Below are positions 27,507 to 36,926 of a DNA stretch of 64,000 bases, one piece after another. The stretch's first letter is position 1; the number at the start of each line of letters is the position of its first letter. The stretch is from Pantoea sp. Ep11b (GTDB lineage Bacteria > Pseudomonadota > Gammaproteobacteria > Enterobacterales > Enterobacteriaceae): NCBI RefSeq assembly GCF_040783975.1, contig NZ_CP160631.1, forward strand, positions 3,658,001 through 3,722,000, read 5' to 3'. The notes below the pieces were generated by a model. The model did no database searches, had not been told where the DNA came from, and saw nothing but the letters and a program-made list of their open reading frames with translations. The position numbers and the translations under genes were made by a program.

Positions 27507-28571
27507 ATGAAACAAAGGCTGAAAGTCAGTGAAATTGCGGCCCTGAGCGGCGTCTCCATCAGTACGGTGTCGCGGGTGCTGGCGGGTAAAGCCAATACCC
27601 GGCCCGCGACCCGCGATAAAGTGCTGGCCGTGGCGCAGCAGCAGGGCGTGCTGAATAATCTGCACAGCGGTCGCCTGCTGCTGAATGATCTGATGGTCTT
27701 CGCTCCGCCTCGCGCCTTTGACGTGCGCAGCGACATCTTCTATTACAAGGTGATTCAGGGGATCAGCCAGGCGGTGGAGCCGCATGAGGTACGGCTGCGC
27801 TTCTGCCCGCTGGATGAGCTGGAAAGTGATGCCGCGCGGTTTATCGATAAAATGCAGCAGACCGAAGCGGCCGTGCTGATTGGCATTGATGATGAGCATA
27901 TTCATCAGCTGGCGGCAGAGATGAATAAACCCTGTGTGCTGATCAACGCCCGCGATCGCCGTATGCGCCTGCCTTCGGTTTCCCCCCATCACCAGTTGAT
28001 TGGCGAGTTTTCAGCGCGCTACCTGTTTGAGCAGGGGCACCGGCAGATCCTGTCGCTGCACTGTCTGCGCCGCTACACCATGGAGCAGCGATTGCAGGGG
28101 GTCCGTGACGCCTGGCACGCGATGAATCTGCGCTTTGACAGCCGCCAGCATCTGCTGACTCTGAACGGCTTCAGCAGCCATGAGGCGGCGGAACGCCTCG
28201 GTGACTATCTGCGCCACTGCCCGGACACGCTGCGCCCCACTGCGATCCTCGCCAGCGGGGATTACATTGCCGCCGGGGCGGTCAGTGCGCTGCAACAGGC
28301 CGGACTGCGGGTGCCGCAGGATATTTCGGTGATGAGTATGGATGGCTTTAACCTGGCGACCATCCACGATATTCCGCTGACCTCGGTGCAGGTTCCACGG
28401 GATGAGCTGGGAGCCGCCGCCGTAAAGCTGCTGCAGGAGATGCGCCTGAATCCCGCTACCCCCACGGGCAGCCTGCTGCTGAATGGCAGGCTGGTGGTAC
28501 GCGATTCGGTGCGCCGCATTCGGGATAATCTCAGCCATGCGCCGGTTCAGCAGCATGGCCTCTACGATTAA
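27507..28571 (+). CDS. LacI-family transcriptional regulator
   Basis: 354 aa. The N-terminal HTH matches LacI form (KVSEIAALSGVSISTVSRVLAGK, residues 6-28, recognition helix SISTVSRVL), followed by a hinge and a periplasmic-binding-protein-like effector domain (about 60-340) with typical blocks such as GHRQILSL, ILASGDYIAAGAVSAL and SVMSMDGFNLATI. It probably represses the divergent MFS-GH31 operon and responds to a sugar derived from the GH31 substrate. The hinge lacks a classical LacI YxxN region before the core and has an LLLNDL segment in its place. Its 3' end overlaps the convergent multi-PAS gene by 4 bp. Confidence 0.9.
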   Translation: MKQRLKVSEIAALSGVSISTVSRVLAGKANTRPATRDKVLAVAQQQGVLNNLHSGRLLLNDLMVFAPPRAFDVRSDIFYYKVIQGISQAVEPHEVRLRFCPLDELESDAARFIDKMQQTEAAVLIGIDDEHIHQLAAEMNKPCVLINARDRRMRLPSVSPHHQLIGEFSARYLFEQGHRQILSLHCLRRYTMEQRLQGVRDAWHAMNLRFDSRQHLLTLNGFSSHEAAERLGDYLRHCPDTLRPTAILASGDYIAAGAVSALQQAGLRVPQDISVMSMDGFNLATIHDIPLTSVQVPRDELGAAAVKLLQEMRLNPATPTGSLLLNGRLVVRDSVRRIRDNLSHAPVQQHGLYD

Positions 28572-31417
28572 TCCAGCGTTTTAAGCCGCAGTTCCGACGG
28601 CTGAGGGCGGCCAAACAGGAAGCCCTGAAACAGGGTGCATCCTTCGTCGCGCAGCCGCGCGAACTGCTCATCGCTCTCCACCCCTTCGGCGGTGATCTGG
28701 ATATCCAGACTGCGGCTCATGCCGGTGATGGCCCGGATAATCGCCAGCGCCTCGCGGCTGTCGCCCATATCGTTAATGAATGACTTGTCGATTTTGATCT
28801 TGTCGAACGGAAAGGATCGCAGGTAGCTCAGCGACGAATAGCCGGTGCCGAAGTCATCCAGCGCAATCTGCACGCCCAGCGCCTTGAGATTCTGCAGGGT
28901 GCGGATATTGCCCAGCGAATCATCCAGCAGCACCGATTCGGTGATCTCCACTTCCAGCCGCGCCGGGTCCAGCCCTGACTCCCTCAGGGCACCTTCCACC
29001 ACCGGCACCAGCGAGCTGTTTTTAAACTGCAGCGGAGAAAGGTTGACCGAAACCGACTGCTCCCCTTCCCAGCTCGCTGCTTCGCGGCAGGCTTCATACA
29101 GCGCGAACGCGCCCAGCATATGAATCAGGCCGGTCTCTTCGGCAATGGGGATAAAGTCGTTGGGCATGATCAGGCCACGGATCGGATGGTGCCAGCGCAT
29201 CAGCGCCTCGTAGCCAATAATGGTGTGATGATCGCCGTTGGTGATCGGCTGATAGTAGAGCCGCAGGTGCCCGCCGCTGATGGCATCACGCAGATCGTTC
29301 TCAATCAGCCGCCGGCTGCGCGCCTGATCATCCATCTCCAGCGTAAAGTGCTCGTAGCGGTTGCGGCCGTTGCGTTTGGCTTCATACAGCGCCATGTCTG
29401 CACAGCGCAGCAGCTGCTCGGGCGTATTGGTGATGGTGGTGCTGAGCGCAATCCCCACACTCAGCCCGACCGACAGATTATGACCTTCGATGTTGACCGG
29501 CGGACGAATCGCCTCAATCAGGCGCCTCGCCACAATGCTCGCCTCATCACTGCTGGCGATCGACGGCAGCACAATGGCGAACTCATCGCCGCCGATGCGC
29601 GCCAGCGTATCCTGGTCACGCAGCGCGCTGCGCAGCCGCTTTGCCACGCTGCGCAGCAGCTCATCGCCGATCTGGTGACCCAGCGCGTCGTTCACATTTT
29701 TAAAGTGGTCGAGGTCAAGGCAGAGCGCGGCACTCTGCTGCTTTGTCTGACCGGCGATGCGCAGGGCTTCGCTCAGCCGCTGACGAAACAGGATGCGGTT
29801 CGGCAGGCTGGTCAGATTGTCGTGATGCGCCATATGGTGAATACGGGCATCGGCGGCGCGCTGGTCGGTGACATCCTCCACCAGCAGCATCAGATAGTTG
29901 CGCCGCGCATCCTGCCCGGTAATCGCTTTCGCACGGGAGTGCAGGATCCGTTCGCCGCTGGCAGTCATCAGCAGCTGCTCACGCTCATGAACGCCCTCAC
30001 TGCGCAGCGCAACATCGGCCAGATTGTTGAAGTAGTCGCTGAGTTCAGGCGACATACATTCATGCGGGCGCTTATTGACGATCAGCGTTTTCGACAGGCC
30101 GAACAGCTGCTGCGTGCGGTCATTGACCAGCAGGATCTCGCGCGTGATCGCATCCTCAACGATCACGCAGGAGGGGATGTTGGCGATGATGTTATCCAGA
30201 AAGCGGGAGAGCGCGGTTTTCTGAGCACTCTGCGCTTCCGCCAGATCGCGGGCGCGCAGGATCTGCTGCTCCTGTTCACGGCGTTCCGTGCGGTCGCGGG
30301 TGATCTTGGCAAAACCGACCAGTTTACCCTCATCGTCATGGATGGCATCGATCACCACATGCGCCCAGAAGGCGCTGCCATCTTTGCGGTAACGCCAGCC
30401 CTCATCTTCAAAGCGGCCGGTCTTCAGCGCAATGCCGAGGTTCGCTTCCGGTGTCCTGTTGAGCCGCTCCTGCGCACTGTAAAACAGCGAAAAGTGTTGC
30501 CCCACCACCTCGTCTGCCCGGTAGCCTTTGGCCCGCTGCGCACCGGCGTTCCAGTTCACCACGACCCCGTCGATATCCAGCATATAGATGGCATAGTCGG
30601 TAACGCCCTCCACCAGCAGACGGAAACGCTGCTCCTGCTGCTGCTGCTCTCTGCGGATGCGCTGCTGCTCCGTGCAGTCGCGGGTGATTTTGGCATAGCC
30701 CAGCAGTTTGCCCTGATCGTCGCGGATCGCATCGATCACCACATGCGCCCAGAAGGCGCTGCCATCTTTGCGATAGCGCCAGCCTTCATCTTCAAAACGG
30801 CCGGTGCGGAACGCGGTCTGCAGGTTCTGATCGGGAATATGATTCAGGCGATCCTGGGCGCTGTAGAATCGGGAAAAGTGCTGACCGACGATCTCTTCCG
30901 CCACATAGCCTTTGGCACGCTGCGCGCCGGCATTCCAGTTCACTACGTTGCCGTCATGATCGAGCATATAGATGGCGTAATCGGTGACGCCCTCGACCAG
31001 CAGACGGAAGCGCATCTCCTGCTCACGCTCTTTTCGCTGCTGCTCCTGCTGCCGGGTACAGTCCCGGCAGACCAGCGAAAATCCCAGCAGATGAGCCGCC
31101 TCGTCGCGGATCGGATAGATCATCACCTCGGCCCAGAAGGTGCTGCCATCTTTACGGCAGCGCCAGCCTGCGCTTTCAGCACGTCCGGTGCTGACGGCCC
31201 TCTCAAGATCCCGCTGCGGATAACCGCGACGACGATCCTCTTCGCTGTAGAACAGGGCGACGGACTGTCCGATGATTTCGTCAGGCTGGTAACCCAGAAC
31301 CTGTTGACCGCCGTCGTTCCAGCTGGCGACCGTTCCGTCCGGTTTAAGCATGGTGATCGTGTAGTCGATCACGCTGTGTACCAGCATGCGATACATGACA
31401 TCTGAGTGATTATCCAT
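28568..31417 (-). CDS. soluble multi-PAS GGDEF-EAL c-di-GMP enzyme
   Basis: About 949 aa from ATG 31417 (MDNHSDVMYRML); the in-frame codon at 31510 is not needed for any domain. Order: three PAS/PAC modules of very similar sequence (about 10-120, 137-250, 265-380), a fourth divergent PAS (about 395-510), GGDEF (about 520-680) and EAL (about 695-945). GGDEF has RIGGDEF and a preceding RDQD that fits the RxxD inhibitory site. EAL has YEALMRW, NLSPLQF, EVEITES, DDFGTGYSSL and KIDKSFI, all catalytic positions conserved. Both activities are possible; such hybrids are often net phosphodiesterases. No membrane span. PAS2 and PAS3 are nearly identical, with a 77-bp DNA repeat. Confidence 0.92.
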   Translation of the reverse strand: MDNHSDVMYRMLVHSVIDYTITMLKPDGTVASWNDGGQQVLGYQPDEIIGQSVALFYSEEDRRRGYPQRDLERAVSTGRAESAGWRCRKDGSTFWAEVMIYPIRDEAAHLLGFSLVCRDCTRQQEQQRKEREQEMRFRLLVEGVTDYAIYMLDHDGNVVNWNAGAQRAKGYVAEEIVGQHFSRFYSAQDRLNHIPDQNLQTAFRTGRFEDEGWRYRKDGSAFWAHVVIDAIRDDQGKLLGYAKITRDCTEQQRIRREQQQQEQRFRLLVEGVTDYAIYMLDIDGVVVNWNAGAQRAKGYRADEVVGQHFSLFYSAQERLNRTPEANLGIALKTGRFEDEGWRYRKDGSAFWAHVVIDAIHDDEGKLVGFAKITRDRTERREQEQQILRARDLAEAQSAQKTALSRFLDNIIANIPSCVIVEDAITREILLVNDRTQQLFGLSKTLIVNKRPHECMSPELSDYFNNLADVALRSEGVHEREQLLMTASGERILHSRAKAITGQDARRNYLMLLVEDVTDQRAADARIHHMAHHDNLTSLPNRILFRQRLSEALRIAGQTKQQSAALCLDLDHFKNVNDALGHQIGDELLRSVAKRLRSALRDQDTLARIGGDEFAIVLPSIASSDEASIVARRLIEAIRPPVNIEGHNLSVGLSVGIALSTTITNTPEQLLRCADMALYEAKRNGRNRYEHFTLEMDDQARSRRLIENDLRDAISGGHLRLYYQPITNGDHHTIIGYEALMRWHHPIRGLIMPNDFIPIAEETGLIHMLGAFALYEACREAASWEGEQSVSVNLSPLQFKNSSLVPVVEGALRESGLDPARLEVEITESVLLDDSLGNIRTLQNLKALGVQIALDDFGTGYSSLSYLRSFPFDKIKIDKSFINDMGDSREALAIIRAITGMSRSLDIQITAEGVESDEQFARLRDEGCTLFQGFLFGRPQPSELRLKTLD
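30345..30421. repeat. 77-bp direct repeat, copy 1 (PAS3 coding)
   Basis: Matches 30729-30805 at 73 of 77 positions. The offset is 384 bp (128 codons), so the repeat is one unit of the PAS2/PAS3 duplication in the multi-PAS gene. Confidence 0.85.
30729..30805. repeat. 77-bp direct repeat, copy 2 (PAS2 coding)
   Basis: Partner of 30345-30421; the four differences leave the encoded peptide (an FWAHVVIDAI-type block plus flank) almost unchanged. Confidence 0.85.
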
Positions 31418-31636
31418 TGTTATTTGCCTGCTACTCGGAAGCCGGATGTGGGCCTGAAATTCTGTTAATACGCTGGCCGGGACTAAAACGGAAAAGGCCG
31501 GCAAAGACAAGCGTATTAAGAAAAATAGTGAGTCTTAACAGGAGGGTTATCGGCAGCGGTGAGCAAATGTTCAATGGTGCCGCAGCGGAAATGGGTGCAG
31601 ATAGTGCATCGTGACAGCAGGCTCCGGCAGCCAGAA

Positions 31637-31664
31637 AAAAGCGCGGGACGGCTCGCGCGCTTTT
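31637..31664 (-). terminator. terminator downstream of the cupin gene
   Basis: AAAAGCGCG / CGCGCTTTT stem (10-base loop) with A and T flanks, so it can work in either direction. It lies 23 bases after the stop of the minus-strand cupin gene. Confidence 0.75.
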
Positions 31665-31686
31665 ATTTGCCAGGGCTGACAGGCGT

Positions 31687-32298
31687 CTAAAAGTCGGTCT
31701 GTTGCTGCAAATGCATTGCCGCAATGGGCTGCCAGATCTCCGTTAACGCGCCCTCTTTACCGGTAAAGGGATCCTGCGTGGGCAGAGGCACGTTTTTTAC
31801 CTGCTCCTGCGATCGCTGCAGCATCGCAGGCTCATCGCGTAACGTCTCGGGTGACATGCCACGGGGATAGGCGCCCACCACCATAAAGTCGTCGCTGGCG
31901 CTGACCTGCCGGTGGCCGACACCCGCCGGGATCAGTACCGCATCTCCGGCGCGCAATGTGACCATCCGGCCGGAATCGCCGCCGAACAGCACTTCCGCCC
32001 AGCCTTCCGCGACGCCCAGCAGTTCGTGGGTGTTGGGATGGTAGTGGGTGTAAGGGTAGATCGGGTAGCGCCAGGCTGGCGGCCAGCCGTTCTCTTCAAA
32101 GGTTTTCTCAAACCAGAGCGCAATCTCTTCATCTTCCGGCACCACGCGCGGCCAGATGATCAGCGGCAACGGATTGTTGGGCACGCCACCCGAGGGGCTG
32201 GCAAGCATCAGGTGCTGCGGATTGTCAGAGGCCCCGGCCGAGAAGGTGCCTGCGGCAAAAGACATCATTAATAACAGACTGGAGGATGGGGCTCGCAT
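31687..32298 (-). CDS. exported cupin-domain protein
   Basis: 203 aa from ATG 32298, with GGAGAA 6 bases upstream. The N-terminus MRAPSSSLLLMMSFAAGTFSAGAS reads as a Sec signal peptide with cleavage near residue 22-24. The body is a single RmlC-like cupin: HYHPNTHELLGVAEGWAEVLFG (metal-binding His/Glu motif 1) and GDAVLIPAGVGHRQV (motif 2). The sequence is of the YjlB cupin type, whose members are usually cytoplasmic and about 160-170 aa, so the signal peptide is unusual. Reaction not known. It appears to be monocistronic. Confidence 0.75.
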   Translation of the reverse strand: MRAPSSSLLLMMSFAAGTFSAGASDNPQHLMLASPSGGVPNNPLPLIIWPRVVPEDEEIALWFEKTFEENGWPPAWRYPIYPYTHYHPNTHELLGVAEGWAEVLFGGDSGRMVTLRAGDAVLIPAGVGHRQVSASDDFMVVGAYPRGMSPETLRDEPAMLQRSQEQVKNVPLPTQDPFTGKEGALTEIWQPIAAMHLQQQTDF

Positions 32299-32629
32299 AC
32301 AGGTTCTCCGGCTTTTTTCTAAGTGTGGCAAACCCCGGCCACAATGCAATGTGCGCCAGCCAGCAGAATTGTGATAATTAACTGATATTGCTGACTAAAG
32401 CCAAATGTGTCGCGATCTGTAGGGCCAGACTGTGCCGGGATGACGGCGGAGAGCGGTTCTTGCTGCGCTAAAGTGTTGCAAATTGTCAGCCCGCCGCAGA
32501 ACCCGTTTCGGGCCGCGCACGTTCCGGCAGCCGGTTGCTTAACTGTTATATATAAAATGCGCAGATCTGTTTCTGATGTGCTTGACTGTTATCTGTTGTA
32601 ATAGCTAACAGATGACAGTGAGGTAACTA

Positions 32630-33112
32630 ATGGACGCTATTAAACAAATCCTGATCGACGAGATCGCCACGCTTAACCGTGAAGAACGTCGCGACAACCT
32701 GCCGCGCTTCAGCCTCTCGTTTCTGAAAAACCATCCAGGTCTCTGGGCCGTGATGTACCTCTGCTACGGCCTCTGCGTGGCGCTGATTTTCACCACCGAG
32801 ATGCTGGGCTGGCCTGCCTTCTGGTTTGCTACCGTGTTTGTGCTGGTGATGAGCCTGCTGATGCTGCTTGATATCAACCCGAAGTATCGCTTTGAAGATA
32901 TCGATGCGCTCGACCTGCGTGTCTGTTACAACGGCGAATGGTATTACGTTCAGCCGGTGCGTGAGCAGGCCATCTCACGCATCCTTTCCCTGCCCGATAC
33001 GCCGGAGCGGGTGAAGAGCGGCATCCAGCGTCTGCTGACGCAAAAAGGGGAAGTGGATTTCTACGATGTCTACTACCTGACCTGGGGCCACCAGCAGGCG
33101 GCGAACGTTTAA
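32630..33112 (+). CDS. ylaC: inner membrane protein YlaC
   Basis: 160 aa, matching E. coli YlaC (156 aa). The cytoplasmic N-terminus (REERRDNLPRFSLSFLKNHPGL) is followed by two adjacent membrane spans (about 38-58 and 62-82), then the conserved soluble block RFEDIDALDLRVCYNGEWYYVQPV and a C-terminal domain ending KGEVDFYDVYYL. Function unknown. The stop codon overlaps that of convergent ydcR by 4 bp, with no room for a terminator between them. Confidence 0.92.
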   Translation: MDAIKQILIDEIATLNREERRDNLPRFSLSFLKNHPGLWAVMYLCYGLCVALIFTTEMLGWPAFWFATVFVLVMSLLMLLDINPKYRFEDIDALDLRVCYNGEWYYVQPVREQAISRILSLPDTPERVKSGIQRLLTQKGEVDFYDVYYLTWGHQQAANV

Positions 33113-34512
33113 TCCGCCAGCCCTTCCGCCATCAACTGCCCCAGCGTTTCGATTGCCGCCTCGGCCCGACTATCCCACGGCCAGGCGGTGTTCAGCCTGA
33201 AGCAGTGACGGAACTGCTCGCCTGCCGAAAATAGCTGTCCCGGTGCAATACTGATCCCCAGCGCCAGCGCCTGCTGATAGAGCCGGGTGGTATCAATACG
33301 TTCAGGCAGGGTCACCCAGAGAAAGTACCCCCCGCGGGCTTCACTGACCGTCGCATGCAGCGGCAGCACCTTCAGCAACGCCTGACGCACCATCTGCTGT
33401 CGCTTCACCAGAATCTGCCGCAGCCGTTTCAGGTGGGTGTCGTAACGCCGCGTGGCGAGAAAATCGGCCAGCGCCAGCTGCATCGGCGCGCTGGTTGAGA
33501 GCGTACTCATCAGCTGCAGGCGCTGGATCCGCTGCGCATGCTGGCCTGCGGCGACCCAGCCGACGCGGAATCCCGCCACCAGCGATTTCGAGAACGACCC
33601 GCAGTGCAGCACGTTTCCCTGACGATCCCAGGCTTTGGCTGGCAGCGGCGGCACATCTCCGGCCCAGAGTTCGGCATACACATCGTCTTCGATCATCGGC
33701 ACCTGATACCGCGCCAGCAGCGCCACCAGCTGCTGCTTACGCTCCGGGGTCAGGGTGACGCTGAGCGGGTTCTGCAGCGTGGTCATCAGCCAGCAGGCTT
33801 TTACCGGCCAGCGCTGCAGGGCCTCCTCCAGCTGCACCAGATCGATGCCCTCTCTGGCGTCCACCGGGATCGCCAGCGCCTTGAGCCTGAGCCGCTCGAT
33901 CGCCTGCAGCGCCCCATAAAAGCCCGGCTGTTCAATCACCACATAGTCGCCCGGCTCCGTCAGGGATTGCAGGCTGAGGTTCAGCGCCTCCAGCGCCCCG
34001 CTGGTGATCACAATCTCATCCGGCGACAGAGTGATGCCCTGCCGCGCATAACGCTGTGCCAGCAGCTGCCGCAGCGTGGCGTTGCCGGGTGGCAGGTTGT
34101 GCAGCGCATCGGTGGGGGTCAGATGGTGTGAGACGTTCGCCAGCGAGCGCATCAGCTGGCGCTGCGGAAAGAGCGCGGGATCGGGAAAGGCGGAGCCAAA
34201 CGGGACGATGGCGGGATCGCGTGTCGCCTGAAGCACATCGAACACGAAGTCGTTGATATCGACCTGTTCGCTGATCGCCACGCTCATCGGCGCGGGGGCC
34301 AGGGCACGCGGCGCCACGTAATAGCCCGACTGGGGACGCGAGACGATCCAGCCCTGACTCTCCAGCAACTCATAGGCATGAAGCACCGTCATCAGGCTGA
34401 CGCCCTGCTGCGCCACCTGCTGACGCAGCGACGGCAAACGGGTGCCCGGCAGCCAGATACCGGCCTCTATCTGTTGCTGAATCTCATCCATCAATCGCTG
34501 GTATTTCGCCAC
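33109..34512 (-). CDS. ydcR: MocR-type regulator YdcR (GntR HTH plus aminotransferase fold)
   Basis: 467 aa from a GTG at 34512 (GGAGAGG 6 bases upstream); the ATG at 34563 would add 17 unconserved residues. Length agrees with E. coli YdcR (468 aa). An N-terminal winged helix of the GntR family (residues 1-70, GIWLPGTRLPSLRQQVAQQGVS) joins a fold-type I aminotransferase-like domain (about 95-460). The PLP Lys lies in HCGSFSKSLVAGFRVGW, with the YDE-type ENPG/EQPGFYG and DDVYAEL blocks. Such regulators bind PLP and sense amino-acid or vitamin B6-related ligands; the target genes are unknown. No partner gene is visible next to it. Confidence 0.9.
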   Translation of the reverse strand: MAKYQRLMDEIQQQIEAGIWLPGTRLPSLRQQVAQQGVSLMTVLHAYELLESQGWIVSRPQSGYYVAPRALAPAPMSVAISEQVDINDFVFDVLQATRDPAIVPFGSAFPDPALFPQRQLMRSLANVSHHLTPTDALHNLPPGNATLRQLLAQRYARQGITLSPDEIVITSGALEALNLSLQSLTEPGDYVVIEQPGFYGALQAIERLRLKALAIPVDAREGIDLVQLEEALQRWPVKACWLMTTLQNPLSVTLTPERKQQLVALLARYQVPMIEDDVYAELWAGDVPPLPAKAWDRQGNVLHCGSFSKSLVAGFRVGWVAAGQHAQRIQRLQLMSTLSTSAPMQLALADFLATRRYDTHLKRLRQILVKRQQMVRQALLKVLPLHATVSEARGGYFLWVTLPERIDTTRLYQQALALGISIAPGQLFSAGEQFRHCFRLNTAWPWDSRAEAAIETLGQLMAEGLAD

Positions 34513-34627
34513 GGGTGACCTCTCCTTGTTTAACCGCGAGACTTTACCACGCACAGCGATCAATGACAGGCGCTACGCGTCGCTTATCGGCCGGATAGAG
34601 AAGCTTCTCTGCCCGGCCAGCGGCGCG

Positions 34628-36771
34628 TCAGAGGGAGGCGACCTGCGGCATCAGCGGCTCGTCGGCGTCTGCAGAGTGGCTTACGCTGGCGACCGCCTCT
34701 TCAATCTCTTCCGCCACAAAGTTCGCCATTTCCGGCACCCGCTCAGGCGGAACCGGCCTGCCCAGCAGATAGCCCTGCAACATATTGCAGCCCAGGCGGG
34801 TCAGGAAAGCCTGCTGTTCGGCGGTTTCTACCCCCTCGGCCACCACCTTCAGTTGCAGCGACTGCGCCAGGGCCACAATCGCCGAGACGATAGTGGCATC
34901 CTCTTTCTGATGCTGCAGTTCGCTGACAAACGCCCGGTCGATCTTGAGTTCACTGGCCGGCAGTCGCTTCAGATAGAGCAGGCTGGAGTAGCCGGTGCCA
35001 AAGTCATCGATCGAGGCTTTGACACCCAGCCGGGTCAGCTCGGTGAGGATGCGCACGCTCGCATCCGGATCGCGCATCGCGGTGGTTTCGGTCACCTCCA
35101 GCGTCAGTTGCTCAGCCGGGATCTGATGCTTTTGCAGCGCCTCTGTCACGATTTCAACCAGATTCGCCTGTTCAAACTGTAACGGCGACAGGTTTACCGC
35201 GATCGACCAGTCCGGATGGCCCTGCAGATGCCACTGACGCAGCTGCCGGCACGCTTCGTGGATCACCCAGTTACCGATGCTGACAATCATGCCGGTCTTT
35301 TCCGCCATCGGCAGGAATTTATCGGGCGACAGCAGGCCGTGATGCGGATGCTGCCAGCGCAGCAGCGCCTCAAAACCAAGGATCGGGCCACGCGGGGCGC
35401 AATATTTAGGCTGATAGAAGAGCCGCAGCTCCTGATTGTCCAGCGCCTGCCAGAGATCGTTGTTGAGCTGAAGCTGGCTCTGCGCCTGGATGTTCATGGA
35501 GGGCTGGAAGAAGGTGTAGCCGTTGCGGCCGTTGTTTTTGGTGTGATACATCGCCGCATCGGCGTTAAACATCAGCTCACGCTCATCCACTCCATCGCCG
35601 GGGTAGACCGCGATGCCGATACTCAGCGACACCACCAGCTCGTAGCGGGAGATATCGAACGGGCAGTCCACCGCTTTTACCAGCTTGTCGGCGATGGTCG
35701 CCGCATCGTTGGGATCCTCGATTTCTGCCAGCAGCACAAACTCATCGCCGCCCAGCCGCGCCAGCGTGTAGTAGCCGGTCATCTGCTGACTCATCCGCTC
35801 GGTTACGCCTACCAGCAGGCTGTCGCCAACATGGTGGCCGAAGGCATCGTTCACCGCCTTGAAGCCGTCGAGATCCATAAACATCAGCGCAAACTGCGTC
35901 TGTTCGCGATTCGCTTTGTTGATCGCCTGCTCCAGCCGATCTTCCAGCAGGATGCGGTTTGGCAGCCGCGTGAGGTTATCGTGCAGCGCCAGTTGCGCCA
36001 GCTCGCGGTTGGCCTCCGCCAGCGAACTGGCGAGAAGCGAGGTGCGCGCCTGGAGCCGCGCATCCAGCATCGACACCAGCAGCGTGATGCCCAGGATGGA
36101 GAGCGTGACCACCGTGACCAGAATCGCCAGCCAGTCACTGTTGACCCCCTGTCCGACGGAATGACTGTGAGCGGGAAACTCTGCCGCCACCATGCCCGTG
36201 TAGTGCATCCCCGCAATCGCGCATCCCATCACGATCGAGGCGCCGATGCGCAGCATGGTGATCCGGCCGGTTCTCCCTTCACGCAGGTTAAACGCCAGCC
36301 ACAGCGCCGCGCCGGAAGCGGCCAGCGCGATCACCACCGACAGCGCCACCCAGCCCCATTTCCAGACGATGCCAGGAGAGAACATCAGGGCCGCCATGCC
36401 GGTGTAGTGCATCGCCACCACGCCGCTGCCGAGGATGAGAGCTCCCCCGCCAGCCGTCGCAGAGGCAGTTCGCCATGGCAGACCAGCCACAGCGCAAAGA
36501 TAGAGGCACACACGGCGATAGCGGCCGATAACGCCGTGAGTGCGGCGTCGTAGCTCATGACCATATCCATGTTCATCGACAGCATGCCGATAAAGTGCAT
36601 CGCCCAGATGCCAATGCCCATGGAAAAACCGCCGCCAAACAGCCAGACCAGGGCCACTTTGCCGGTCGAATGCACCACCCGGCCGGCCATATCTAAGGCG
36701 GTAAACGAGGCCAGCATCGCGACAAGAATCGAGACGATGACGATAAAAGAGTCGTATGAGGTTGCTAACAT
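34628..36771 (-). pseudogene. MHYT-GGDEF-EAL membrane protein, interrupted by a 1-nt frameshift
   Basis: The reading starts at ATG 36771 (MLATSYDSFIVIVSILVAM) but shifts frame in a run of five C on the plus strand at 36444-36448 (GGGGG on the coding strand). The 5' frame ends at 36385; the rest, from GALILGSGVVAMHYTGM onward, continues in another frame to 34628. One additional G would restore the conserved LAG-GALILGSG join seen in the paralogue just upstream. After repair: MHYT sensor with seven membrane spans (about 1-245; MHFIGM, MHYTGM, MHYTGM), GGDEF (about 265-420, RLGGDEF, no RxxD) and EAL (about 440-690, FEALLRW, DDFGTGYSSL, all canonical). It may be a pseudogene, a phase-variable gene, or a sequencing error. 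Confidence 0.85.
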
Positions 36772-36842
36772 TGTGCATTCCCGGGTAAAGCCGCGTCTGG
36801 CGTTGAACAGAGGTTTTTGTGACTGTTTTCGTTATTATCGGC

Positions 36843-36875
36843 GCGGCGTGACGGCTGATGAGCCGTTAACGCCGC
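36843..36875. repeat. long hairpin between the two MHYT-GGDEF-EAL genes
   Basis: GCGGCGT-G-ACGGCT-GATG-AGCCGT-TA-ACGCCGC: a 13-bp stem with one small internal loop. No U-tract on either side, so it is REP-like or a processing signal, not an ordinary terminator. Confidence 0.5.
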
Positions 36876-36926
36876 AGGTTTCCACTCATTGTAAGTGCCG
36901 AAACCTATCGTTATCGTCCATTATCG

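Noticed and set aside
29120..31405. long plus-strand frame (761 codons) opposite the multi-PAS gene
   Set aside because: Antisense shadow of a GC-rich coding region with no domain; the minus strand has clear PAS, GGDEF and EAL motifs.
34628..36778. intact 716-aa protein read from 36778 in one frame
   Set aside because: The first ~110 residues of that frame are a shadow translation without similarity to MHYT; the true N-terminus is in another frame from 36771.
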